64,000 nucleotides of DNA. Source: Symsagittifera roscoffensis. Lineage: Eukaryota; Xenacoelomorpha; Acoela; Convolutidae. Made by a program: the position numbers and the translations under genes. The DNA lies in the NCBI RefSeq assembly GCF_963678635.1, contig NC_087070.1, positions 54,662,617-54,726,616 on the forward strand, written 5' to 3'. Below the pieces are notes generated by a model that was not told the origin of the DNA, did not search any database, and saw only the letters and a program-made list of their open reading frames with translations. Of this stretch, positions 31,226 to 40,720 are shown piece by piece. Position 1 is the stretch's first letter. Each line of letters opens with the position of its first letter.

Positions 31226-31702
31226 AGTTTTTAACAAAATGAAAATATTCGTAATTTGATGGCAATGCAAACGTACCACAAACAAGATTTAGTTAAATCA
31301 CTTAACGCTGCCTACTCGATTCCGTCAGTATCAAAATGTCTCTTAGATCTCTCACGACTAAATTAGTGACTCAGCTAAAGTTACACACAGGGTCTACCCA
31401 GTATTGATATAATGCTAACTCAACCCGGTTGTATAGTATAACAGTATCACTAAGTTTCCACAAGATATAATCGACACACAAAACACAATCGATAATCAGA
31501 TAAGAATATCCTACAGGTGACAGCGACCTTTTGTCAGTATCAATTTATTGCCACACAATTTATCAAGTCACTGCTTTGTTAAAATTAAACAATCTTTGAT
31601 AAAAAGCAGTGATGATTCAGAAACAGATAAATAAAACTTAGTCTTAAAGAAAAAGACTTCCCCCAATCGGAACGATCCGAAAGAACGAAGCCCAGGACAC
31701 AG

Positions 31703-32003
31703 TCTTCTCAAGTGGGTGTGTGTCTGCCTAATACGCCCACCGAGGTCTTCTTTTAGGTGTCCTGCGATTGCCCGAGCTGTCCTACTAAGTAGCTCAAGGC
31801 AGCCTCCGATCGAAAATTCGTCTATTCTATGAAAAAGCTCTCCCACACTCGGACTGCTCCAAGTGCACGAGAGTAGGGAACAATTTTTCTTCTCAAGTGG
31901 GTGTGTATTTGCCTAATACACCCACCGAGGGTTGCCCGAACTTTCCCGGACTTTATTTGTTCCCGGATTGCCCGAACTTTCCTATTACGTAGCTCAAGGC
32001 AAC
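31703..32003. repeat. 110-bp direct duplication in leader A
   Basis: 31703-31803 and 31888-32003 share TCTTCTCAAGTGGGTGTG, CTAATA-GCCCACCGAGG, TTGCCCGA and AGTAGCTCAAGGCA-CC. The second copy carries a further internal repeat of TTGCCCGAACTTTCC. Confidence 0.8.
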
Positions 32004-32236
32004 CACACAACCAAAATCACAATCAAAAAAAAATTTTGTTCGGGTACTTCTAATACACCCAATGTAGAATCCAAAGTTGATCACGAATTTCCGGGTCAGA
32101 ATGGGTTCTTATGATCCTGATAAGCACGCCTAATATCCTAATATGATCTTAATTAAATGGATATTTTCCGTTTCCCAAATTGCCACAGAAATTTTACTCA
32201 AGTTTCTAACAAGGAAGATCGTTAGAAGGTTTAAGA

Positions 32237-32390
32237 CACTCCGGAGGGTTACCTCGGAGGGTACCTTGATCACCCAAGTTACTTCGGAGGGTACCTTAAT
32301 CACCCAAGTTACTTCGGAGGGTCCCCCTAAATTTACTAAGGAGGGTCAATAAGATGCTTAATATGCTCCGGAGGGTTACTTCGGAGGGTA
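32237..32390. repeat. CGGAGGGT tandem cluster in leader A
   Basis: Seven copies of (T/C)CGGAGGGT within 150 bp, two of them inside a 31-bp unit (GGTACCTTGATCACCCAAG plus ttacttcggag). More copies are spread to 34305 on both strands. They occur in the element's leader, not in its LTR. Confidence 0.8.
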
Positions 32391-34344
32391 CCTCCAAAAT
32401 TTTCAAATTTTTTGATCTCGCTTAGAAGGTTCTCCTACTAGCTTCAAAAAGCGTCAAAACAAGGTAAGAGCTCTAAGGGGAGCTGTTATAACTTCTTAGG
32501 GTGATCTCGTGGAAATTTTCCACTAAGGAGGGTTGCTAAAGGGTTTAGCTGACTCCGGAGGGTCACTTCGGAGGGTTCCCCCAAAATCAAGAAAAAGGGT
32601 TATATCACCGCAGTAAAGCCTCTGAAAGCGGTCTACCTGACTCAAAACTAGGTTGGCTGACACGGTCAACCTTCCCAGTTGAATAAAAAGATGTTTTGAT
32701 AAAATTTTCTGCCGCTCGGAGGGTTGCCCGTGATTTGGACCCTCCGAACCAACAAATTCTAAAAAATTTTTTCTTTTCCGAAATAATCAACCCAAAAACG
32801 GTTGCGATTCGGAAAAGTGGTCAAAAACGTCGACTTATGGTACCAAAATTATCCCGATCGGATTACTAGTCTTTGAGAAATCGCCAAAAACGCGTTCAAC
32901 AAAATGGCCTTTTTTCACCACCTATATAGGTTCTGAAAGACTTTTTCCGCAATTCCGGTCGAAAGTGCCTAAAAATACTTGAAATGAGCGTAGTAGCCCT
33001 GTACGGCACTGGAATATTGCAAAAAACCGGACCAAAATTGGTTTAGAAACAAAAATTTGGCCAAAAACTATCAAATTTGGACCCTCCGATTCCTTCCTTT
33101 TCCAAACCTTAAGTCGTTAGCTCTATCCACGGAGCTACTCGGAGGGTTACCCAAATATTTCTCTAGTAACCGAGCACGTTGTACTAGCACGCTCCTAACG
33201 CAAAAAATTTTATTGCTCTAACTCTAAAAACTCAAAAACTCGATCCCCAAAACAGATTGACAAAATTCAAAAAATTATCGAAATTTTGACCGAAAAATTT
33301 TGGTTTTTTCCAACTTCTACTGAGTCTTTTCTCACGCGGTTTCTTTAGTTAGGGGGATCGAACTACGTAGCTACTCCCTATATAAAAGCTTTTTGTTGTT
33401 CGGAAAAGCTCGGATATCCAAAAATTTGGGGGTCTACAGTTTGATCGAAAATCGATGATTTTCGACAAAATTGGGTGTTTTTTTGGATCTAATTGAGGAG
33501 ATAAGTAATATATAATAAGGATAATAATCTATTAATAGTCGTTAATGAATAGTACTATACCCTCCTTTGCACCAAAATATCCGAATTAAGACCCTTAACT
33601 CGGAAATTTGTAATCGATGGAGGGTACAATCGGACCGCGCCAATCGTGCCCCCCACCACTTAAGTTTTGATGAAATAGTACCCGAACGATACTAAAATTG
33701 CTTCAACGATACCCAACAGTCGTTGCGGATGTTGTCCTTGATGTCCCTGTTGAGTGTGGAACACGCTGATCAGCTTGCCACACTACCCTCCGGCCACCGG
33801 CAAAATCACCATTAACGTGCTTAAACACTCAAATTACACTCGAGGGAGGGTATCCAACCCTTCACCAAAACACACAATCTTTCTATCAGAAACGATATAA
33901 ATCAATCTGAAACAACAACAAATAGGAAGGTCAGATCACATCTCGTCCGGAAATAACATATAAACTGTCACTTTATGTTTTTTACTGTTTTTGGTCTTTT
34001 TTGGATTTTTTACTGTTTTTTGTACTTTTTTGTTTTTAAATAATTATGTTTTTGGCTTTTTCTTGGTTATACACTGTTTTTGTTTGGTTTTACGCTTTCT
34101 CTTTAGTTGTTTTTGGTCCCGGGACCTCGGGACAAGCGGGTTCATGAATTCCCACCTAACCCTCCGGCCCCCGGAATTTTCGGTGTTAACTAAGTTAAAA
34201 AGCTAAATTGTACTAGACGGAGGGTACGCACCTTCCCCCTAGTACAATAACGGTCATTAAGACCTCTAACTCGGGCATACGCCCGGAGCGGAGGGTTCGT
34301 CGCTGAAACGCTTGCTGATCATGATGGTTTCATGCCTTTAACAG

Positions 34345-34362
34345 GCCCACCCAGGAGCGCCA
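34345..34362 (-). promoter_or_regulatory. Primer-binding site of element A (tRNA-Asn type)
   Basis: The minus strand reads TGGCGCTCCTGGGTGGGC immediately downstream of the LTR (TTTTTA spacer). Its complement, GCCCACCCAGGAGCGCCA, has the form of a tRNA 3' end: T-stem strand CCACC, acceptor strand CAGGAGC, discriminator G and CCA. The T-arm part matches animal tRNA-Asn as I know it. The identity of the primer is inferred. Confidence 0.75.
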
Positions 34363-35704
34363 TAAAAACATTCGCCCAAATATCACACAGCGACGGAGCG
34401 TAGAAAAAGTACCTATTAACGACTGGCAGGCGTCAGTTACCTTAATTCTACTCGTTTTTCACCGTCTCGACCTTGCCAGTTGATTTTCTGGTCTGTCTAG
34501 GGCAAAGTAAAAAGTTACCATTTTTAGGCCATCAGTCAAACGACTTTTGATCAGCTTTCGTTTATATGCGAACACAACCACATAGCTGAGTCTCGGATCC
34601 TCAGACTACGTGATTGTCATTAAAAACACGGCTCGAACAACCTATTTTTATATGTTTTCGTGTGACAGTTCTATATTAAATCCATTAGAGATGGATTGAC
34701 CCTTTCCTTTTTCTATCTACTCATGTCCTGAAATATCAAATAATATCGGTGTTTAATTAAGATCTAGGACATTACAGCAGCTGTTAAAGTTAGTTTTCAC
34801 AGTCCCTTCACATAGACAGTCTCTGGGGGACCAAGCCTCCGCTCCCGTGATTTTCTTGAGATAACACTCTTATCTCTTATATTTCGTGTCCCGGGAGGGT
34901 TCCGTGGTATTTTTCTTCCCCCCACTGAAGCCTCCGTCTCCACAAATATCTGTCGCTAAGGTCCTTATCGTGTGTTTTTGCCACGATAAGAGGCTCCGTA
35001 ATTTTCTTGCACGACTGTTCTTCACAATCTCTATCGTGGTTCTGATTTTCGTCTTTTCATTCAAAATGGCCGTCTTTTTTCTATTTCTCAGAAATGTTCT
35101 TCTTCCGATCGAAATTTTAAAAATAAAAATTCTAGAACATTCTGACCCTCCGTCGCAACACTTTTTTGTTCATAAGGCCTTTAGTCACTCTTTTTTATGT
35201 CGCCGGAAGGTTGTGCTGTGTCATCTGGCAGAATGGCACATTTGAAAAACTTAATTTCACCACAAAATCAAGTGCTTATGCTTTTCTCAAGGTCAAACTT
35301 CCAAATATGACCGACTGGCACATACTCCACGGACTCAAGATCGATGTCCTCATCGTGTGCTGTCGTCTGCCAGTGAGTCCCACAAAACCGAGTGTTGTCC
35401 CCAGTACAGTGCCAGTGGTCATTTACAGAAGTTTGCAGCAGACTTAAGCTTATCTACACCCCAAAATTCACGGCCATGTAAAATTTTCACACTATCGCTA
35501 AACAGCAATCAAAATCTGCACACACCTGCACCTATGAATTCCCGCTTTTCAAGCCAATTATTTAAAATTTCTTTTGTCCCATTCAATTAGGAAATTGTCA
35601 TGCAGCATTTTGATTTATATAATAGATATAGCATATTAATAACAATATCTGTTTCGTTAAAATTTCTTTTTCATGAACCCAGGTTTCACCCGGATCCACA
35701 CTCA
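34363..35704 (-). repeat. Hybrid LTR shared by A (5') and B (3')
   Basis: The left 875 bp (to 35240) is identical by eye to A's 3' LTR. At the shared word TGGCACAT it switches to a 78-bp segment (35241-35318) and then to sequence with little similarity to A, ending CACTCA just before B's polypurine tract. It is thus the 5' LTR of A and the 3' LTR of B joined. Confidence 0.7.
35326..35355. other. LTR copy of the stem-loop motif (hybrid LTR, B side)
   Basis: CTCCACGGACT followed by CGATG-TCCT-CATCG (35342-35355). A shorter stem with yet another base composition. Confidence 0.45.
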
Positions 35705-35706
35705 AG

Positions 35707-35720
35707 CCCCCTTTCCCTCT
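35707..35720 (-). promoter_or_regulatory. Polypurine tract of element B
   Basis: The minus strand reads AGAGGGAAAGGGG then GCT and TGAGTGTGG, which sets the LTR start at 35704. It lies 30 bp after the ORF2 stop. Confidence 0.7.
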
Positions 35721-35750
35721 CAAGACTCAAGATCCATTCGAGCCATCCGC

Positions 35751-36053
35751 TCATCTCGCACTCTTCGCCTTGGAGTTGCCGTCTCCTGAAGTACTGGATA
35801 CGGCAAACTGTCTCAACAGTTCTTCTTCATCATCGGAGCTAATCACGATCTCCTCCCAAGCCTTCAGCTGTTCATAGGATCGCATCCATTCTCTTTGCTC
35901 CTGCAACCTCTTCGCCTGGTTGGGTAGTGCCTTCACCCTAGATTCCCGGTTCAAACAAAAGGAGTTGTGTAGGCTCAAGCTCACGTTCTTCGCCAAGTCT
36001 TCATCTAGTATTGATTCCCTCGCTTTGGTATTGTCTCTAGACATTTTACCCAC
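35751..36053 (-). CDS. Element B ORF2, last 100 residues after a frameshift
   Basis: Continues the ORF2 C-terminus in another frame. NVSLSLHNSFCLNRESRVKAL aligns with the end of A's ORF2 (NVSLCLHNSFCRNREQKVNV), whereas the main frame runs on into unrelated sequence to 36005. The shift lies near 36060-36065. The B tail lacks the LLPCC cysteines of A and ends basic (SKAKSAR) rather than acidic. Confidence 0.7.
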   Translation of the reverse strand: MGKMSRDNTKARESILDEDLAKNVSLSLHNSFCLNRESRVKALPNQAKRLQEQREWMRSYEQLKAWEEIVISSDDEEELLRQFAVSSTSGDGNSKAKSAR

Positions 36054-39000
36054 TCTCTTCCATCCTGGTGGGTTAACAGGGGTCTCTTGAAAGCTTCCGG
36101 CCCAATCTCAGCCTGGAACTGTCGATACTCCTTTCGATGCTTTCTCATGTGATCTTTCGTTGTCATGTACAACCAAGACGTCAGTGTCGCCCGAAACCAT
36201 GGAAAGTACCTCAAACGGCTCCATACGTGTCTGACTTCCGTTGGTATGGCGAATACTTTGCACGCAGTCTCAAACAACTCGAGTCTCCTGCTGTAGTCTA
36301 TCGCGTATATTGACTCAGCCGTTGGCGTCGTCGCTTCCCGGTACTTCGTTATGTTCTCTTCTATCCATCTCAGAGCCAACATCGTACTCACTACTAAGAG
36401 CGTCACCTTCTGCCGGTGATCCGGTAGTCCGATCGACCGAATTTCTTCCATATCCCACACCAGACAAAGGTTCTTGTGATCTGGATACCACACCGTTTGT
36501 GCCAAACAGTGGCATGGGCATTCTCCATGGGTGATCTCAATGCTCCTGAGGTGACGCTCCCCCGAGGCTTCCACGAGAGGCTCAAGCTCTATCATTTTCT
36601 CATGCATCGTGTCGTTATCTTCCATGTTTGGAGCACCTCCCCCAGGTTTTCCGATCACGTTTTGTCTCTCGTGGTCGCTTGTGTTCTCACCTTCCAACTT
36701 CAAAAGCTCTTCTCCCCAGATTTCACTCAAGTCATCCCTCAACTCCTTCGGTACTGTCCCTCTGATTTTCCTCAACAACTTGTGCGAGTGATGCGATACT
36801 CGAGCCAACCTCACGCACTTGGGCACTGAGAAGGCCTTGTCCACCAATATTCTCTGGCTGGATGCTTCCACCATCGCCATGTGCAGTGGGTAGTGGCTTC
36901 CGCACAAATTGGCCATCATTGACCCTATCAGGGATTTTGCGTTCAATGGCAGGCCATAAGCTTCGCTCATGGGAAACCCAATTTCTGCCTCGAGGCCGAC
37001 CTTCCAGCTCCGGATATGTTTTTGAGTCACCTGCAACACTCCCGGCCATGATTCCACGCTCAACGCCGTCACTAAATGGTGTTCAGACTCTAGCCTCTCC
37101 AGTGACTGCAGACTACACATTCTCGAGAAGAATCCGAGAGCTGTCGCTATGTTCACTGTAGTTCTCGCGTAACACTCCGCCACTATTTGTACTTCACTTT
37201 TCTCCCTTTCCGTGATGTCTTCAAACCAAGTAACCAGATCTTCTTTTTGAAAGGACAATATCCTGACACATGATCGTCCATCGCAGGTGTGCTCTCCACT
37301 CCCACACGTAGAATCCAGACAGCTACCCGGCTCCATCTTCTTTGTTGACTCAAGACTGTTCGTTTTTTCGCCTGACACCTTCATCTGAGGTAAGATCAGT
37401 TTGTGTACCACACTCAACTTCGCCAAATCCTCATCTTCCGTTGGAGCTAACCTCACCCGTTCGGTGGTCTCCTCGATCAGACTTGCGTGGGGATGTGGGC
37501 ACCAGGAGGGTCTTAGTAACTTCCATACCACTCCCAAGTTCGTGATCAGCAAGCCATTGCCATCACCCATGTTCACTTCAACTCTCTTGTTTGAGCGCGG
37601 TGTGCTCACCATCTCCGGTGTTTTCTCAAGAATCAGGCCCAGGCTCGGCCCCTCTTTCTCCACCCCATCTATTTCAATTATTCTTTCTGTCCAAAACTTC
37701 AGTAGCTCCGCCACCTCGTGGTTCCTGTGAGCGCCTCCAGTTTCTGAGTCTAAGAAGGGGTTATAGGCTATTCCCATCACTCCTGACACGTATTGGTATT
37801 CCCCCTTCTCGCTGGGTCTCGAGTACTTCTCTGACGAGGCCAGGTTACGGTGAACATCATGCTCTTCTTCGAATTTCTTATTATAGAACCTCCGTACCTC
37901 GTCTAGCTTTCTGTGGTTCTCTAGGGATAGTCTGGAACCATCTTCCTTTTCTATCCCTGTACTCTGATACACGTTCAAGATGATCGTTGAGACTCTTTTT
38001 TCCATGGTTTTACTCCCGCTTGCTCTCTGGTGGCATGCCAAGATGGTACTATCAGACATCATTGACATTATCCATCTCAAGAAACATGTGGCATCCTTTC
38101 TCCTAGCCAGGCTCAAGCCTGAATTGTCCCTGACCACGTGTTGCATCAATGCTTGATACACATCTAGCTTCTTGCTTCCCAACTTCAGCCTGTCATACGA
38201 GGTCAATGTCTCCAACTCTATTCCCACCAGACTCCAGGTGAACATTAATTGTCCTGCAGTTCTAATGAAGGAATTCGCCATCAATGGCGGTGCTGATGAG
38301 GGTTTCCTCATCGCCTCTTCAAAATGATCCTTCAACAAGTTCTGCCAGGACCTCTTCAGCTGATTCGCCATTTCTATTTTGTTAACCTCGGCCTTTTGCT
38401 GGGTGGCCCAATTGCGTCGCTTGCGAGCTATTCCACTGTCCAACTTCTTCAAGCAGTCCTCCATTTCCTTCAATGTCTCCAGGGCCACCCACCACGTCCG
38501 GGAGGTGTTCCTCGTCTTGTTCCTCTCCAATGGATCACTCGCCATTTGCTTGCCCGTGGCCTGGTGTGCCTTCGAGATCCATTCTTTGCCGACATCCACT
38601 TCCCATGTCTGCCCGTTCGTTGAACCTCTCTTTACGTTTATCTTCTGAGGCTTGAAGTCTTCCTCCGATGTCGAACTGGTGGAAGCCTCTATTTCCCTCT
38701 CTATTTCGAGTGGTCTTCTGAGCTCCGTGTTGCTCTTGTATGCCGCCGTCTTGCATCGAGCCAAAACCATGGGCGCCGTCTCTCTCAAGTTTCCTTCCGA
38801 GACAGCATCCACAGAAGTACTACCCAATCCCTCCATCTCTCTCTTTCTCTTGCGAGTTTTCACATCTCTACTTGAGGGTGTCGTGGTTATCATCACTGAT
38901 TCGACCTCTCTGTCTACCTCCAACCCTTCCAACTCTTGCCTCCCCCCTGCTCGAGCCTTAAGGATATTAGTACTTTTAATCATATTACTAGTCCCAACCT

Positions 39001-40717
39001 TATCCCTTCTTGTATCATCAACTATTTTATCTACAGTTTTTTGTTTCAGAGTAGAGCTGTCCTCACATTTTTCTTCTCTAGTCTTCGATCGTGAATTCCT
39101 CAGCTCTACCAGCTTGCTCAGCAGCTCTTTTCGCGCCTTCTCATCCAGGCCCGTTCCTATCAGAAGCGGTTCTCCAAACCTTACGACTGTGTCCCACAGT
39201 TCCTCCTTGAATTTGTCCAGCGTCGTCTCGCTTCCCACTTCTTGATTGAATTCCTTCAAGAACTCCTGCCAAGCATCGTCCTCCAGACACCCCAGGAACA
39301 TGTCCCTGTTCACTTCGAAAGTGTTCTTTTCCCTTTCCTCCGAGCTCAAGAGTATCATCCCCATATTGGAGGTCTCACTTGCCAATGGCAATTCCAGATT
39401 CTTCCGGGGGGACGGAGTCAGAGGTGGAGTGGCAGTATCTGCCCAGTTCTCCTCGCTCAAGTCTTTCAACAGCTCTTGAGCGGTGAGCTCCTCCCCTGGT
39501 GGTCCTGGTTCAGGCGTATTCCCCTCCTCCATGTCCTCACCGGCTTCACTGAGAGTTTCATCCATACTCTCTTCTTCTGACTCATTTCTCCTTCTCTCGA
39601 GAATTCTTTTGAACCGGTCCTCCACGGGTCCACTCCTCTTGTCTCCAGGCGTGTCCACTGACAGTGGTGATGGTGTCGCAGGGTCCAATTTTTTGTATTC
39701 CGTCATGGCTACGTGCAGCTGACCTGCCGCATCTAGTTCTTTTCCCTCCTGTCTCATTTCCACCTGTTCTAAGCCATAGGGTGCCCTGTACTTTCTTGTT
39801 GCAAATTTCATGTCGTCCACCAATGCGACGTGCCCCTCCATCATGATCATCCTGCCATCATCCCATATTGGTAGCATGTTCTCTAGTCCTTGCTGCTCAA
39901 GAGCTCTCCTCAAGACCTTCCGCATCTCATATCCGGGGGGCTGCGAACCTCTCATCTTTTTCGCTTGCGTCGTCCACGAATTTATCTTCGCCTCGCTAGT
40001 ATGGAAGTAGACCGCCGCCGTGTAGCCGATGAACAGGGGATCCCAGCCATCAGTGAAAAACTTCTGCATTTCCTCCGTCGTCATCCTCGCCATGATGGAG
40101 GGAACTACCAGGGGACTGTTCATCCCCAAGGTCATCCTCCTGACTACCGGAAACTCAGGCATGGCGGCTGGAAGGATTTCTTTCTCCATTATGGCCTCCA
40201 GCTCCCTCTTGACTAGTGCAAAGCATTCTTTCCAGGCAGGAATCCTCAAGATCTCTCGCCCGTCTGCCGTCAATGGGTTCAAGTTCCAAAACTTGGGATA
40301 CGTTTCGATGGGACCCTCTCGCTTGCCTCCCATTCTACATTGCATTTGTCCTCTGAAGTTGTACACTATCAGCTCGGCATCTTTCACTTTTCCAAAGGGT
40401 ACCGTGTTGCTCATTCGCGTTCTAAGCACCTCCTGCTGACACCAATTGAGCGCCGTCCCATCCAGTATGCTGATAAGACTCAAGTGCGTCACAGAGTGAC
40501 GATACGTTGTCACCAGGGGATCTGGGAATGCGTACGTCACTGCTGGACCATAAATGCAGGTCACCACCTCCTCTAGGCCCCGGATTATCCCCATAGGGTC
40601 CGACCTCATTGCCAGGCATAAGTCCGTCAACAGAGGCATCCCTCTATTCATCTTCTTCCATTCTTCTCTCGAGGTTGGATTCTCATCTTCACCCGTGATG
40701 TGCCGATTCTGCATCAT
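36005..40717 (-). CDS. Element B ORF2, C-terminal 1,570 residues, unknown family
   Basis: One open frame covering what in A is split over three pieces. It begins right after a TAA (40723-40721) where A and C read Tyr. It contains RGMPLLTDLCLAMRSDP, an acidic linker (EESMDETLSEAGEDMEEGN), a K/R-rich segment, a Cys block (CLDSTCGSGEHTCDGRSC) and HGECPCHCLAQTVWYP. Similarity to A is clear in these blocks and weak in the linkers. That the frame stays open for 4.7 kb argues for recent coding function. No enzyme family was recognised and no membrane segment stands out. Confidence 0.75.
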   Translation of the reverse strand: MMQNRHITGEDENPTSREEWKKMNRGMPLLTDLCLAMRSDPMGIIRGLEEVVTCIYGPAVTYAFPDPLVTTYRHSVTHLSLISILDGTALNWCQQEVLRTRMSNTVPFGKVKDAELIVYNFRGQMQCRMGGKREGPIETYPKFWNLNPLTADGREILRIPAWKECFALVKRELEAIMEKEILPAAMPEFPVVRRMTLGMNSPLVVPSIMARMTTEEMQKFFTDGWDPLFIGYTAAVYFHTSEAKINSWTTQAKKMRGSQPPGYEMRKVLRRALEQQGLENMLPIWDDGRMIMMEGHVALVDDMKFATRKYRAPYGLEQVEMRQEGKELDAAGQLHVAMTEYKKLDPATPSPLSVDTPGDKRSGPVEDRFKRILERRRNESEEESMDETLSEAGEDMEEGNTPEPGPPGEELTAQELLKDLSEENWADTATPPLTPSPRKNLELPLASETSNMGMILLSSEEREKNTFEVNRDMFLGCLEDDAWQEFLKEFNQEVGSETTLDKFKEELWDTVVRFGEPLLIGTGLDEKARKELLSKLVELRNSRSKTREEKCEDSSTLKQKTVDKIVDDTRRDKVGTSNMIKSTNILKARAGGRQELEGLEVDREVESVMITTTPSSRDVKTRKRKREMEGLGSTSVDAVSEGNLRETAPMVLARCKTAAYKSNTELRRPLEIEREIEASTSSTSEEDFKPQKINVKRGSTNGQTWEVDVGKEWISKAHQATGKQMASDPLERNKTRNTSRTWWVALETLKEMEDCLKKLDSGIARKRRNWATQQKAEVNKIEMANQLKRSWQNLLKDHFEEAMRKPSSAPPLMANSFIRTAGQLMFTWSLVGIELETLTSYDRLKLGSKKLDVYQALMQHVVRDNSGLSLARRKDATCFLRWIMSMMSDSTILACHQRASGSKTMEKRVSTIILNVYQSTGIEKEDGSRLSLENHRKLDEVRRFYNKKFEEEHDVHRNLASSEKYSRPSEKGEYQYVSGVMGIAYNPFLDSETGGAHRNHEVAELLKFWTERIIEIDGVEKEGPSLGLILEKTPEMVSTPRSNKRVEVNMGDGNGLLITNLGVVWKLLRPSWCPHPHASLIEETTERVRLAPTEDEDLAKLSVVHKLILPQMKVSGEKTNSLESTKKMEPGSCLDSTCGSGEHTCDGRSCVRILSFQKEDLVTWFEDITEREKSEVQIVAECYARTTVNIATALGFFSRMCSLQSLERLESEHHLVTALSVESWPGVLQVTQKHIRSWKVGLEAEIGFPMSEAYGLPLNAKSLIGSMMANLCGSHYPLHMAMVEASSQRILVDKAFSVPKCVRLARVSHHSHKLLRKIRGTVPKELRDDLSEIWGEELLKLEGENTSDHERQNVIGKPGGGAPNMEDNDTMHEKMIELEPLVEASGERHLRSIEITHGECPCHCLAQTVWYPDHKNLCLVWDMEEIRSIGLPDHRQKVTLLVVSTMLALRWIEENITKYREATTPTAESIYAIDYSRRLELFETACKVFAIPTEVRHVWSRLRYFPWFRATLTSWLYMTTKDHMRKHRKEYRQFQAEIGPEAFKRPLLTHQDGREWVKCLETIPKRGNQY

Positions 40718-40720
40718 GAT

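Larger units (their letters stand above)
31226..34344 (-). other. Leader of element A, repeat-rich, no gene
   Basis: 3.1 kb between the primer-binding site and gag. It holds a roughly 110-bp direct duplication (31703-31803 and 31888-32003) and about 20 scattered copies of CGGAGGGT or its complement (32237-34305), including 31-bp tandem units at 32254-32320. The rest is AT-rich. Short open frames at 31568-31846 and 31822-32010 merely reflect the duplication. Confidence 0.7.
11292..35704 (-). mobile_element. Giant Ty3/gypsy-type LTR element A
   Basis: Order on the minus strand: LTR (34363-35704, hybrid with B), primer-binding site (34345-34362), leader (31226-34344), ORF1 (31225-21743), intergenic (21461-21742), ORF2 (21460-12915), polypurine tract (12882-12905) and LTR (11292-12877). 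The internal part is about 21.5 kb; ordinary Ty3 elements have about 4-7 kb. RT before integrase and the GPF module near the integrase end place it in Ty3/gypsy. Lesions: in-frame stops at 26612, 23039, 16935 and 15336, and one frameshift near 20120. Confidence 0.85.

Noticed and set aside
31568-32010. Two small minus-strand frames that resemble each other
   Set aside because: Their likeness follows from the 110-bp duplication; B's leader has nothing similar.
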